A stretch of DNA of 64,000 nucleotides from Carya illinoinensis (GCF_018687715.1 NC_056760.1:39035501-39099500); one strand, 5' to 3'. Shown: positions 32,889 to 47,029, numbered from the stretch's first letter. Numbers and translations: made by a program. The notes: generated by a model not told the origin, from the sequence alone.

Positions 32889-35581
32889 CACTACAACAAA
32901 TAAGCTTATTTTCGACAACTTATGTTCGCCGGAAATAGTCTAATTTTGCCGCAAAAACTTATTTCCAGCTAAAAATAGTTGCCCGAAAGTCGTCATAACT
33001 TTTGAGCCAAGAAAGATTTTTCTCGGCTACTCTAGCAATTGATAGAAATATTTTACTATTTCCAACGACTAAATAACATTCGCCACAAATACATCTAGCA
33101 ACTGCTATTCATAAATTTTTTGTTACATTTTTTTTCATTTTTTTAATTATATTGGTTTTTATCTACTATATCAAATGAGATTCTTTTCCTTCTTCATAGC
33201 AAATAAAATATGTCTTTTTCTTGCAACCACTCAAGAATTAATTGAAATGTTATGGATTTCATTCCCAACAAGTAAAATTTTTCTTGGCCAACAGTAAATT
33301 TCTTCAACAGCATGAGATCAGTTTGGCATTATTTTTGAATATCACACTCATTAGCTCATTACAAAGAAACATATATGTATAAATAGTATCCATGGGAAAC
33401 CAGCTATTCTAAGAGCCAAGTGCCTAGGAAAACCACTCAAAAGAGTATTAAGTTATTTCTTCTTCCACCTCTTTAGAAGGGAGGGAAGAGGCTCAAACAT
33501 GATAAAAGTCCTACAAGCTGAGATTATAGCGAGAACAATGAAACACCAAAGAGCCAAGGTATGGAGAACTAAAGCTAGCTTCATTCTACTGCAAAACCTT
33601 CCGTAGAAACTACAAGCTTGAGAAAACTCCAAACTATAAAGAGCATAATACTCCTGAAATATAAAAAAAAAAACATAAAGTATCAGTTAACAACAGCCAA
33701 AGACAAGAAAGTTATCAAAGTTACATCATACGAGGCAATACCTGTACATTTTGGCATCTCTTAAGCTCCTCCTCGTCCACGATATACTCATGCATCACCC
33801 AGTCAGTTCGCTCTCCATTTGGTGCACACCCCCTATAGAAAACCAAGGTCTTCTTTACTCCCACTATCCGAGAGTTGCAGGTAAAAACCCAAAATTCAAT
33901 CAACCCAAAATCAAAACAAAGCTAGAAAGTAGTTAAAACCCAACAAAGCAATTCCTTCAAGAACTATCAACTCCACTTTCTAGGATCTCAAAGAGTAGTG
34001 TCAAGAATCAATAATAGCTGATGGGAATAAACAAACCACAAAATTATTACATGGACAATATACATAACCCAAATCAATCGATTTCAAGCCTAAACAGCTG
34101 AACTTAATTTTTTTTTTCAATTAAAAAAAACCCAAAAAACAGAACCATCACTTGTATAACATAAACTGAAACTACAAGAGATTTAGGGAATAGAGTACAT
34201 CCTCACATCTTTGTTTGCATTCACATGCAGAATTCGACGAAGTAGGTAATGTATGTGACTGGTTTTAACTCAAATTCTTGGTAAAAATGATAATATCATG
34301 TTCATGATATCCATCCATAGAGCAGATTAACTGAAGAAGCTAGAATTGCTTAGGTAGCAAAGTCAATCTAGTTATCACATTAAACAAGGCCAAATTGTTA
34401 ATTAATCCTAGCGAGTCTCAAGCAACTGGAAAGTCAAGATAAGAGTAAATGGAATTCTGATTGAAATACAAGCAGAGAAGGGATTTTTTTTTTCTTTATT
34501 GAGTAAAGGTAGTGACATGTTTAAATGATGTTTAAACCAACAAATTTATACATAGACCATTTGGTTACAAACTTCAATGAATTAAGTTTTTTTCATAATT
34601 AAAAATGAAGTTAGAATTGATGATTGGTGGTGTATTAGGATCAAAACAAATCCAGCTGATGTAAATGAAGCAAACTCCTTGTGAATAGGAACGTAAGACC
34701 TCACATTGGACATGAACAGTCAATTATATGAGGTAGTTAGTGATTACTTACACCAAAAAAAAAAAAAAAAAAAGTCATCATGGTTTATGTTTGTTTTTCC
34801 ATGCAATAAGAATCTATTATATTGACCAGGTGAAACTAATGAGTGCATTACCTCTTTTGCCATCCATATCAACTGTATATCACTATGAATTCATAGGTGA
34901 TATACAATTGATATTGCAATTGCCCATGGTGGATTAGTCGTTGAGGCTGTGTTGTGTTTCAGGGACACCCATGGCTCATCACAAGGTCATCAATTACACC
35001 ATAAAGCCTTTAAAGCTCCAACTCTAACATTAGTCCTACCCCTAATACATTGGCTTTTAATAAATCTAAACTCATGCCTAACAATTAGCACCAAGCCTTA
35101 TCTCACCTCAAACAATGACTCAAATTTCTGGGAGTTGCGATATGCTCTTTTTCTAAATTATGAAGTCTTCATATCCCAGGAGTGTATTGCCTAAGTTCAC
35201 AAATGGTATTACAATATGGAAAATAATCCTGACCATCAAAAGAGCATATAAAGAGACGGAGAGAGTTCCTAGCATTAGCAATTTAGCCACAAGGAAACAG
35301 TCTTTTTTTAAGTATTTTGTAACAGAAAATTAGGTGAATGTTTATGCATCATAGAGGCTAATTCCTCACCTCACGACATAATAAAAGCCTTCTCATACTT
35401 CCTCCATCTAATACACTAAAATCACATTCTGTAGACAGTAAACTACCAAGAGTTCTCTTGGTTGACCTATAGTAGCTTCCAACAAATCCCAAGAATAAAA
35501 TTGCCTCAAAGCATCAGCTGTTCCCTGGAACTACTTCATTTTTGCAACGATCGGAAATCCCCGTGAGAATGTTAAATCCCC

Positions 35582-35637
<56 letters not shown>

Positions 35638-35940
35638 GAAAGTGACCGAAGATTAGGCCTAGGAGAAGGGGATTTAAAAGACTTATTACAGCGACTAAAA
35701 GTCGCGATAATAAGTCAAGTTTAAGCGGCTTGTGAAATTGTGGCAAATCTTGTCGTTATAATAAGTTATTAAAACGACCTATAAATACAAAACGGAGTTA
35801 TTTTTGGCAAGACTATTTCCGGTGACCAAATCTCGTAGGAAAAAAAATCTTTAATTCTTCCTACTAATGGCCACAAGATTCCGTCTGAAATAAAAATATG
35901 AGTTATTTACAGCTTTATTTTTCAAATCACCTATAAATAT
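32889..35940. mobile_element. Degenerate CACTA-like element (right end unclear)
   Basis: CACTACAACAAATAAGC begins exactly where the Copia RT stops. The next 230 bp carry TCGCCGGAAATAG and similar subterminal-type words. Matching words in reverse (GACTATTTCCGG, TCGCGATAATAAG) occur at 35690-35830, suggesting the right subterminal region. No clean right terminus or TGT duplication was found. No transposase is evident; the interior (33100-35500) is AT-rich without a recognisable gene. Confidence 0.42.
35585..35633. repeat. (GA)n microsatellite
   Basis: About 24 uninterrupted GA units. Confidence 0.95.
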
Positions 35941-36306
35941 TCATGCATTCCTCCCTTGCATATTAGAAACTACCACTGCCGCTAGCCTTTGCCGAAATCC
36001 TTCCTCACTGCACCTTTGCAAGCTATTGCCTCCAAACCTTGGTGTGTAAACACACCCAGCCTCCATCACACAACTCATCTTAAACCTCCACCTAGACCAC
36101 CCAACGTTGCCGTGCTTGTCCACCGCACGAAAAAACCTGCCCAACCCTTTTGCAAACCATGTACCTTAGTCCAACCTTTGCCTCCACATTGTTGTCGTTG
36201 TAACCGCGTCAACACAACCACCAAAGCTTACGTCAACCCAGATCCGTCGTCTCGTGGCCCCAACACCTAGCTAGAAGCACTCTGCCCAACCCCACATTCA
36301 CCAGCA
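35941..36306 (+). repeat. Gypsy-like LTR, left part (split by Copia)
   Basis: Pyrimidine/CCACC-rich sequence after a TATAAATA word near 35931 ends in CAGCA, the duplication of the Copia element, and appears to continue at 48229. It is interpreted as the promoter-side part of an LTR ending near 50713. The true left end was not found. Confidence 0.35.
36302..36306. repeat. Target-site duplication of the Copia element, left
   Basis: CAGCA, equal to 48224-48228. Confidence 0.85.
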
Positions 36307-36695
36307 TGTTAAATATTTTAACATGAACTTTAATAATTGGATTTTTGATTTTCTATAATCTACAATAATAAAACAATGACAAATAAATATGTACCTTTCT
36401 CCATCAGTTTGATGAAAAATTAGATCTGCCTATGAGGGAAGGATCACCATAACAACTTTACCTCAGAGTGTCTCCCAATAGCTAGGGGCACAATAATGCT
36501 GTAGGTGATAACCCTTTAACCCCTCAATAAGATTTCCAGCCATCATGAAATCTAGAGACTTTGTGTCTCACTATGATTGGATCTAGAGGTATTCTAGTCC
36601 CACTATAACTCAATAAATTAAGTAATAAGATTAAGCTAATCTAAACTCATTAGATATGGGTGTGTGGGACATAGAGTTTAAATAAAACTCTTACA
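36307..36695 (-). repeat. Copia 3' LTR (minus orientation)
   Basis: 389 bp, clearly similar to 47827-48223 with many substitutions and an indel near 36525, consistent with an old insertion. Confidence 0.88.
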
Positions 36696-37489
36696 TTCTC
36701 TCGCTTGGCCCATACGCCCATAAAATAACATTTTCCGTTCATTGGTTTATCATAGGAAATTAACCATATTGCGCAAATTCATTTCCAAAAAACTTTCTTA
36801 ACTCAAAATACATTACATGAGTTCCATAATATCAATGTCAAATCAATTACTAATGTGAGTCACAGCAGTCCTTTGTTATATAACAAACAAATTCCCTTCC
36901 ATGTACAACAATACCAGTAACTAATTTAACACGATCTTTAATTGAGACAATTAGGGCTAATACCTTGATTCCTTGGGTTCTAATTCATGTCTATTGTAGA
37001 CATTAACTTGTCGTCATTCATCCACACCATTTAATGTACATATAAAGTGGAAAGACAAGAAAATAGAAACAACCGTAATAGATATCTTTCAATGTCCAGT
37101 AACAAAATAATCAGCATATCAATTATCTATATAACACGTTCACATTATGGGTATAAGCATTAAAACCCATCTTTTCAATATGTTTTTTTTAAATTATAAT
37201 CATCAACACACTATTGATATGGACATATTTGTTTCTGTACATTCTCCTTAACAATTGGGTCTTTAAAATTTCATTAAATATTCATCATTCGGAGAAAAAA
37301 ATACTCTGATAAATTCTTGCCATACATTCTTAGCGGCTTGACTATAAACTGTGGCCTAAAAGTATACCACAAACTCAGTCTCTATTGCACATGAAGTAAT
37401 AAAAGATTTGCCTCATACTTTTCCATAAATAACTCTACTGGATAGCAAAATACATAACCATAACTGTATTTTCTATCAATAGAATAATC

Positions 37490-38740
37490 TCATAAAATAG
37501 GGTTTGAATATCCAGTTATCTTAAGAGTATTAGTTCTTCTTAAGACAACAATATAGCCTTTAAATTCTTGCAAATACCCTTGCACTCTTTTCATAGCTTT
37601 TGAGTCAAACATCCTTATGTTACTTTGGCAACAACCAAAGGTCCTGACTGAAAAACTGATATTCAACCTTAAAATGCATATACATAATTTCTTTAATAAC
37701 CTAATCAATTCGAGAATATTGTAAAATACTGAGCATGTCACATTTTATTCTTCATGCGAAGTCTTTCAAAACTTTATGCAACAACACTAAAACAATCTTA
37801 ACCGTCATCGTCTTGGTATTAAAATTTAATCTCAATTACGAATGATGTCTCATTCATAAATTTCATTTAGAAACATAACTATAATGTCATATTACTAACG
37901 ACAACTCATACTTGCCAAAAAGTCATATACATGCATGACCATAAATACAAATATACTCCCACTGACCTACAAGTATATATATTAACAATAAATATTTTTC
38001 TTAAACCAAAACTGTATTGGTATTATCAAATTTCATATACCAATTTAAAAAAAAAAAATTGTTCCCTCTTCTAAGTAATCCTTTTATTCTTTCTTGAAGA
38101 CTTCAGACTTTTACTCTACAATTGTTTTCACATTCATTTGATGTAACGCTAGACCATAATGAGTTACTAATGTCATAGTAATCATCAATGAGTTCTTTCA
38201 AGTTTAATAGAAAAATTATCTAATCAATGCTTATTTCTGAGTGAAATCTTTAATTACAAATCTAACTTTATATCGTTCAACATTACCCTTGAAGTCAAGA
38301 TTTTGTCTCTAAAACCCATTTCCATTCGACTTTTCATACATTTCAGATAATTTAGATGAAATTGCAGACTTTACATTGATCCATGGATTTCAATCACTCT
38401 TTTATTTATCGATGTGTTATAGAATAATCTATTTTTATAATTTGTGAAAACATATGTAAAATTTTATTTGTTTCTATATCACATTCAAATTTTGAAGATA
38501 CACCACGTAGCTTAACCAAATATCAAATCAAAAAATTATAGAAATTACCTGTTTTGGTGTCTCTATGGCTAATTCTTCAATGGTGTTTCTTTGATGAGGT
38601 GGATGATCATTTGCTTGTTGTTCCATATTATCATTAAAATAATCATAAAATGAAACTATAAAAATTTTCAAAAGTACAAGAATGCACTTTACAACAATCG
38701 CATCTCTTGTTTCCATACTCCCACTGATTTTGCCAATCAT
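37490..38740 (-). pseudogene. pol: Copia reverse transcriptase / RNase H remnant
   Basis: On minus: EQQANDHPPHQRN near 38600 resembles the low-complexity linker before Copia RT; WKWV..ETKS, then (frame change) DFKGNVERYKVRFVIKDFTQK near 38200-38320 matches the RT start; HYGLALHQMNVKT near 38130-38170 matches the following segment; and KAMKRVQGYLQEFKGYIVVLRRTNTLKITGYS near 37500-37610 matches RNase H. Many stops and frameshifts. The catalytic YVDD was not found. Confidence 0.7.
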
Positions 38741-40216
38741 AAGAAATATGATATTTCAATTTTCTCGAAATACAAACCATAAGTAGAAACAATACAGCCT
38801 AGATAATTTGAATTTCCATAAGTAATCAATAATAATAATGTACCCAATACCTATTATAAGATTCAACAATCTTTCATTTGGGTTATAAATTATTACTTTA
38901 ATTTGACTACCCATACATGAATATGCCTTAAAACAATTCATAACTAAAATAAATCATTAAGGCTAAAAACACAATATAAATTCTAAACCATTATAGCCCA
39001 ACTCTTAATATTTTTCATAACACTATTTTAATTCAATTCAATGATTTTCACATTTCTATCTAACTGCAATTCCTCCCCATGGGAAGTACTACAAGAATTA
39101 CTAATGGCTTGAGACTTCTCATGTAGCAGATAGATACATTCATGTCATGAAAAACATCTATAAAAGTAATGAAATACTTATATCAAATATTATAGAGAAA
39201 ATGATTTACTTGCGTCTATATGTATTATCTCAATAAACTCTCTATTCCTTGTACCATCTTTTCTTGATATGTTTGATTTGAATTCCTTTTATATAATTCA
39301 ATACACATCCATAGATTAGAAAATCTAAACGTGGAAAATTTTTTATTTCCTAATCTCTATAACCTTTTTTGAAGATATTCTCTAAACTTTTATGCTACAA
39401 ATTATGTTTCAAATTCTATGCCTTAAATTGTAAAAGTTTTTTTTTTAATAAATCATTTTTCTTTTTGGTTCCAGCACATACCTCATGAGTGATTAAAAAA
39501 AAAAAAAGAACTTTTAATAAAAAACATTACTATGAAAGACAAATAAAACTTGATTGGAATGAAAAATATAACCACATAAATGTCATTTTGAAACAAATTG
39601 AAATTTGAACATTTGTACTCGAATTTAATCTAAAAAGAATGCATAAACATGTATAAGATTTGATTTGAAACTTATTTGGTTTACCCTTCCCTTCGAATCA
39701 TGTCTTATGCTTAGGGCACCTAAACTTTCATGTGTTACTATTTCTTTCAAACTTCAATTGACACAATTTTTATATTTTTATTACAATCATTCTATTCCTT
39801 TCCCAAAAGATACAAATTTGCAAAATGAATTTATATCTAACTAACAACCATGTTACTAACTTGTTCGTATCTCATTACTTTAATGAAAATAATGCCTCTA
39901 AAGTAAACCATTATGTACAAGACTAAAAAATTCTTTAGTTTGACATGCAGTACATAATTCAATATTCTTAAACATTGTACTTTTCTGACCCTTATCACTA
40001 TTCTCAATAATAATTGATGTTAAACTTAGAATGGATAAACCAGGGTCTAAAACTCTTAGTATAAATTTGATATGCTCATGTTTCTCTATATTAGAGTCCA
40101 TTCTATACATAAAACTTGTAATGATATTCATATATTTATTACAAGAAAAGTATTTTGATCACTTTAATGCTTTGAGTTCTACACTCATAAACAATAATAA
40201 AATTTAAATCATTACA

Positions 40217-40745
40217 GATGAACTAATAGTGTCATCGAGATTCCTCCCCTCCTTTAGGAGTGAATCCCAATGCACAAAATGTTCCCTCCAGTTTAATTTC
40301 AGAATTTAAACCATGTATTATCAAGAATTTAAACTATTATGAATGAACTAATAGTGTCATTGAGGTCCTTCCTTTGGGAATGAGCCCCAACACACAAAGC
40401 GTTCCCTCCAATTTTAAATTATATGGATAAAATAACTGTATCATCAGAATTCTTTTTTTGGATTAAACTCTAATACACAAAGTGTTCCCTCCAATATTAA
40501 ATTCTATGGATGAACTAGCTATATCATCAGAATTCTCCTTTGGGAGTAAACTCTAACATACAAAGTGTTCCCTCCAACTTTTCTTTAATGGATGAACTAG
40601 TAGTGTCATTAAAACCCTACTTTGGGAGTAGATCTTAATACACAAAATTGTTCACTCCAACCTTAATTTGATGGATGAACTAGTAGTGTTATGAAGACCC
40701 TCTTTTGGGAGTAGATCTTGACACACAAAATTGTTCACTCCATCA
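40217..40745. repeat. Tandem repeat, about 83-bp period, six copies
   Basis: ATGGATGAACTAGTAGTGTCAT-like starts occur at about 40217, 40344, 40426, 40509, 40591 and 40674, the last four steps being 82-83 bp. Each unit carries CTTTGGGAGTA and ACACAAA-TGTTC-CTCC words. Units have diverged. It lies in the internal region of the minus-strand Copia element, where coding sequence would be expected. Confidence 0.8.
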
Positions 40746-40749
40746 TATC

Positions 40750-42091
40750 TACCTTACTATGGAATTTAATGATTTTTCACCAAAATTTAAGAAAATCGTG
40801 CACCTTTGGGCAACCAATCATTTCTTTAATTTTGATGTAAATCATTTTACCCATATTGGATAAACAAATATATATAGCATGATAATAAGAGCCAAAACAA
40901 ACAATTCATACATGTATTTAATAATAATAACATGTACATAAGATTTAATACATATAAATAATAATATGCATATGACATTTAATACATCTATTTAACAAAA
41001 ATAACATGCATATAAATTTTATTAAATTTTTATACATGTACATAACAATAATAACATATATATAAATTTAATAATATTTTCATACATATATATAACAATA
41101 ATAACATGTATAAAAAATTTAATAAAATTTAATACATGTATTTAAAAATAATAACATGCATTAAATTTAATTTATTTTAAAAATAAATAAATAAATAATA
41201 TTAAATATAATATTATTTTATATTCTGACAAGTCCAGGTCTGAACAGTTCCAGTTTAGTGACCTGGGCCGAAAACCCTGTTCAAAATGGCATGGGTCGGG
41301 TCACAGGGGATGGGCTAGCCACATCACTATAACTTTCGGGCCAGCCCAGAGCCCGGCCCAGTGTCTAAACCCTTTATTATCAAAAAAAAAATTTTAATGA
41401 CTTGGGCTGGGCCAAAGCCTACAACCTGGCCCATGGACTAAAACCTTTTCACAACATAAGGCAAAATTCCGTTGGACTGGGCCAAAGCCCACGACCCAGT
41501 CCAATCGACTTTCAGAAGAAAACCTAGGGTTTTCTTTTCTTCTTCACTTAGATACAGACAGCGCTGCTTCCCTCAACACACGGTGCCACATATCCTTTCA
41601 AGCTTTAGCCACCGCAACCTTTAGATGCGGCTACGGGCATCTCCAGCGATTGGAGGACGATGTCCTCCTTCCGCTAACGACCCCCAAATCAGTTTCCTCT
41701 CATTCCTCTTTTTTTTTTTTTTTTTTTCATTCTAGGGCCGCAACAGTGGCTTTAGAGTCCTCTGTTGCCGTTACAAGGACGTCGGGAAGGAGTTCAACTC
41801 ATCCTCCCAATGCCAACCTTCCCCTCATCTCGGATGAGAACCATGAACAGGCAGGGCGGCGCCCATTTGGGACTTCACAGCCCCTTTGCACCGCAGTTCA
41901 AAGCCACGCCTTTACACCGTATGTTGAGCCATCGGCCACCCCACACGGCGCTTTGCCCTCTCCCAGCGACTACACATATAGGGTTACACAGCGCTTCGCA
42001 CAACCCCTAAAACTTCCTTTCCCTCCTACAATATGTAAGTAACGCAACATATTATATATAAAGGGAAAAGAAAATTTACAATACATCACTC
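40750..42091. other. AT-rich then GC-rich segment inside the Copia element
   Basis: 40850-41220 repeats ATAATAACATGTATA-like words. 41220-41520 is made of GGGCC/GCCCA-like words, similar in style to 12840-13000. 41540-42050 has a CT-rich run and a short plus-strand open frame without recognisable family. No gene is supported. Confidence 0.45.
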
Positions 42092-42572
42092 TGTAAGGTG
42101 TGTATGATTGAAGGCTAAAGAGGGAATTAACGGCTTTAACTGCCGGAATGAAACGGTGCATATGATCTTAAAGGAGTAGTGTTTTTGAAGCTGCAATACG
42201 CTGCGTTGCAACATTAATAAAACAGTGCATTGCGTGAAGACTTAGAAAGGGCTGACTGGAAGTAAAGCGACGTCGGCTCATTTGCATGTAATTGTTAGTT
42301 GTTTCTGTTAGGATCGGAAGTGTGGTATAAAAATGATGTTATGCTAGTGAAAAAAAAGTATCTGAATTCTTATAATCGATAAAGAGAGAACTTGTGAAGC
42401 TTAGGGATTGCTCGAAAATCTCTACCAATGAAATATGATGAATTCTTGGTTGTTTGGTTGTGTGTTTCTTGCCTTGTGAGATTGTGAGGTGTATTGCATT
42501 AATCTGTTCTATTTCAGTAGTCTGCAAAACGGATCTTCTTCTGGTAATTTCTTGAGCAGGAAGAACGTAACA
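42092..42572 (+). repeat. Reina-like 5' LTR
   Basis: It has a TATA box (TATAAAAA at 42326-42333). It differs from the 3' LTR at roughly twenty positions by eye, so it is older than Tekay copy 2 looks. Confidence 0.9.
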
Positions 42573-42604
42573 ATTGGTATCAGCATAGCGGTCGATCCTT
42601 ACTA

Positions 42605-43533
42605 ATGGCAGAAGGGACATGGGGAGCATTGAAAGGTCAACAGCAAGAAATGGTGCAGCAACAATTGGAGCATCACCAAATCGCAATTTTTGGCATGGCA
42701 GAGAGGTTAGATCAAATTTCTGATGTTTTAAAAACTTTGGTGGAAATAGTGAATGTAATCTCTCGTAGGGAGAAAGACACTCCTCGTGATAGAGATAATG
42801 ATACTAGACCTCATGATGAAAGGGGTGGGGTTCAGAGAAAGTTTAGATTGGATTTTCCACATTTTAATGGAATTGAACCTGCTGGTTGGGTCTTTAAGGC
42901 CAATCAATACTTTGACTGTTTTCAAGTTCCATTTCATCAGAAGTTAATGGTTGCCTAGCACCATATGGATGGGGAAGCTTTGGTTTGGTACCAAAATGGT
43001 TTAGACTCGGGCAATTTAATTCTTGGAAAAACTTGGTGGTAGCTTTACAAACAAGGTTTGGACCATCCTCATTTGATGATCCTATGGAAGCTCTTACTAG
43101 GTTGAGACAAACTTCTTCTGTGAGTTTGTGCACTTCTCAATTTGAGGCATTGACTAATAGATTGAGAGGCTTATCTGAACGACACAAAAGGAGTTGCTTC
43201 ATTAGTGGATTAAAAGATGACATTCGCATCCCGGTTAAAATGTTTAATCCATTAAATTTGGGGGCTGCTTTTGGTCTGGCAAAGTTACAGGAGGAATATG
43301 TACCGTCCTCCCGAAAATCTTGGAGACCTACTAATCACTATGCTGATAAGTGGCCAATTAACACCACTACCCTTAATGACTTAGCTTCTCAGAATCACAA
43401 AGGATTGTTGCCTTTCAAGAAGGTAAATCCTTCTCATATTGATGAAAAGAGGAAAAAAGGCATGTGTTTCCATTGTGAAGAAAAATGGAACCTGAATCAT
43501 GTGTGTAAGAAACCAAAAGTCTATTTTATTTAA
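42605..43533 (+). pseudogene. gag: Reina-like gag (pseudogene)
   Basis: It starts MAEGTWGALKGQQQEMVQQQ; then FRLDFPHFNGIEPAGWVFKA (capsid start), a TAG at 42956-42958, and a frame change before FNSWKNLVVALQTRFGP..DPMEALTRLRQT. The zinc knuckle CFHCEEKWNLNHVCKKPKVY is followed by TAA at 43531. Particle protein of the element; not translatable as one product. Confidence 0.8.
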
Positions 43534-46500
43534 CTTGATTCTAATATAGAAAGCCAACTAGAAGTTGAGGAGTCTGAGGTTTCTATTCATGAAGAGCCAA
43601 AGTCTAATGAGGTTGATAGCCTGGAAGTTTCTGTCAATGCCATTTCAGGTTGTATTGGGGGTAATGCTATGAGATTGCATGGATATGTGGGCTCTTGTGT
43701 TGTTGAAGTTCTGGTGGATTCAGGGAGCACACACAATTTTTTGGACCCTGTAGTAGTTAAAGAAGCAAAGTTGAAGGTTCAACAAGATTCCTGTTTGCAA
43801 GTTTGTGTGGCTAATGGGGAAAAACTTATGACTCAAGGCAGTGGCCAAGAAGTTATTAAGCTTCAAGGCTCGAGGTTCCCTATTCCCTTTCATGTTCTTT
43901 CTTTAGGAGGTTGTGATGTCGTACTTGGGGTCCAATGGTTGAAGACATTGGGCTCGATTACTTGGAATTTTTTGGATATGTCCATGAGTTTTAGTTGGGA
44001 GGGTCAAGCCATTAAATTGAAGGGCTTAACTTCTGCAACTGTTCAAATGTTGGTTGGTGCTAAGGCTTCAAGTCTAATTTTGTGAATAAGCAAGGTTGGT
44101 TATTGCAATTGATGCTTGTTAACAAAGAGCCTCCTAGAATGTGTGAAGAAGGACCAATTTCTGGGTTACTCAAGGAGTTTGCTAATGTTTTTGAGGAACC
44201 TGTGGGACTGCCACCAAGAAGGAAATTTGACCATCCAATTAACTTGAAAGAAGGGGCCTTACCTGTTTCTGTTAGATCTTACAGGTACCCCCTTTACTAG
44301 AAGTCTGAAATAGAAAAAATTGTTCATGACTCGTTGAATTCTGGTGTGGTGAGACCTAGCCAGAGTCCATTTTCTTCTCCAGTTTTGTTGGTTAAGAAAG
44401 CTAATGGAACTTGGCGTATGTGTATTGATTATAGAGCCTTAAATCAGGAAACTATTAAAGACAAGTTTCCAATCCCTGTTATAGATGAACTTTTGGATGA
44501 ATTGTTTAGGGCAAAGATTTTTTCCAAGTTGGATTTAAGGGCTGGCTACCACCAGATTCAAGTAAGAGAAGGAGATATTGAGAAAACTGCCTTCAGAACA
44601 CATGAAGGTTATTATGAATTCTTAGTGATGCCATTTGGGCTCACTAATGCACATGCAACCTTTCAAGGGTTGATGAACCACATCTTCAAACCTTTTTTAA
44701 GGAGGTTTGTGTTAGTTTTTTTTTTTATGATATTCTGGTCTATAGTAAAACTGTTGAGGACCATTTGGGGCATGTGAAAACTAGTTTAGGCATATTAAGA
44801 CAACATACTCTTTATGCTAAAATGTCCAAATGCAAGTTTGGGTTACATGAGATTGAGTACTTGGGCCATATTATCTCTGGGAAAGGTGTGCAGACAGATT
44901 CAGCAAAAACAGCAGCTATGGTTCAATGGCCCATTCCTAAAACCTTAAAGTCATTAAGAGGATTTTTAAGTTTGACTGGCTATTACAGAAAATTCATTAA
45001 AGGCTATGGTTCAATAGCAGCTCCTCTAACTGAATTGTTGAAGAAAAATTCTTTTTGTTGGACTGAAAAAGTTGATGTTGCTTTTGAATTGTTGAAAACA
45101 ACAGTTAGCAATCCTCCTGTGTTGAGATTGCCAGACTTTAGTAAACCTTTCACAATTGAGTGTGATGTTTCTGGTGTGGGTCTTGGTGCAGTGTTAATGC
45201 AAGACTCTCAACCTATAGCATTTTACAGCAAAGCTTTGAAAGGGAAGGCACTATTGCTGTCAACTTATGAAAAAGAGTTGTTGGCTTTGGTTTCTGCTGT
45301 GCAAAGATGGAGACCTTATCTTCTTGGCCATTCCTTTAAGATCAAGATTGATCAACAAGCCCTCAAGTTCTTGGTGGAACAAAAGATTGGAACTGAAGCA
45401 CAACAAAAATGGGTTTCAAAACTCATTGGTTATGACTTTTCTGTGGATTATAAGAAAGGCAAGGAAAATGTTGTGGCTAATGCCCTTTCCAAAAAAATGA
45501 GGAAGAGCCAGCTGTCCTGGCAATAATTTCTTTTTCCACTCCATTATGGATTGATGAGCACAAAGGAAGTTATTCTTTGTGCCCGAAGACAGCAGATATT
45601 GTTAATAAGTTGCAGCTTGGGGAACCAACTCCTAAACATTTTTCCATGCAACAAGGTTAGTTGTTAAGGAAGGATAAGATGGTGGTTGTTCCTACATCCT
45701 CTATCCAGTCCAAAATTCTCGAGTATATTCATAATAACCCACAAGCTGGTCATGTGGGGTATCACAAGACACTCCATCGTGCTAGAAGAGACTTTTTGTG
45801 GGAAGGTATGAGGAAAGATATCAGGAAATTGGTCAAAAAATGTGATGTTCGCCAAGTCAGTAAGAATGAGAATGTCTTGTATCCTGGTCTATTGCAGCCC
45901 TTGTCTATACCAGATTCTCCATGGTTGGACATTTCCATGGATTTCATTAAAGGCTTGCCTATTTCAAATGGAGTTTCTGTGGTTTTTTCTGTGATTGATA
46001 GATTAACCAAGTTTGCTCGTTTTTTTCTCTGTCACACCCTCATACAACAGCTAAGGTGGCTCAAGTCTTCTTTAATGGGGTTTTTAGGCTACATGGCTTA
46101 CCTCGTTCAATTGTTTCAGATAGAGACACAGTTTTCACCAGTGCATTTTGGAAACAATTATTCCACTTGCAAGGGGTTTCATTGGATTTTAGCTCATCTT
46201 ACCATCCTCAGTCAGATGGGCAGACTGAAGCCTTGAACAAGTGCTTGGAAGGTTACTTGAGGTGTTATTGCAATCAAAGGCCTAAGGAATGGAATTCATG
46301 GTTGTCAATGGCTGAATGGTGTTATAACATTACTGTCCATTCTACCATTAACATCACTCCCTTCGAGGTTCTTTATGGCTACCCTCCTCCTAAATTACTG
46401 GCTTATGTGCCAGGTACTTCTTCAAATGATGCTGTGGATAAGCTACTCAGGTCCAGGGAAGAGTTGCTGAATTTCTTAAGGGATAATATGCTCAGAGCAT

Positions 46501-46964
46501 AACACAGAATAAAGTATTTTGCTGATAGAAAAAGGAGTGACAGGTCATTTGAGGTTGGAGATTGGGTATTTTTAAGACTTCAACCCTACAGACAAAAAAC
46601 AGTAGCTATGAGACACAATATGAAGTTAGCCCCACGTTTCTATGGCCCTTTCCAGATTGTTCAAAAGTTAGGAATTGTGGCCTATAAGCTAAACTTGCCT
46701 GAATCTTCCAAAATACATCCAGTTTTCCATGTTTCCTGCCTTAAAAGAAACTGGGTCAGCATATTACCCCATTACCTACTTTACCCCCTACGGATTCTTC
46801 TAGTCAAGTACAACCTGAGCCTCAGCAGATTCTTGAAAGGAGATTACAGCGGAAGGGGAATCATGCTATTACAGAAGTGTTGGTCAGTTGGGTGGGAGCT
46901 ACGGCTAAGGATGCTTCTTGGGAAAGTTTGTATAATCTGCGGTAGCTTTATCCTCATTTGGTAG
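43534..46964 (+). pseudogene. pol: Reina-like pol (pseudogene)
   Basis: Protease VLVDSGSTHNFLDP (43705-43750) keeps [48 protein letters not shown]; the catalytic region is disrupted by a frameshift near 44720. RNase H: IECDVSGVGLGAVLMQ near 45150 and STYEKELLALV. Integrase: HNNPQAGHVGYHKTL, MDFIKGLP, SDRDTVFTSAFW, HPQSDGQTEALNKCLE, spread over two frames with a shift near 46050. The chromodomain-like tail near 46830-46965 is also in a second frame. Confidence 0.85.
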
Positions 46965-47029
46965 GAACTGTACTTTGAAAGTGTGTATGATTGAAGGCCT
47001 TGTGGGCAAGTCCTTTAAAGAGGGGAGAA

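Noticed and set aside
35989..36270. Pro-rich plus-strand frame of 93 residues
   Set aside because: CCACC/CCAAC low-complexity sequence in a probable LTR, cut by the Copia insertion; no domain.
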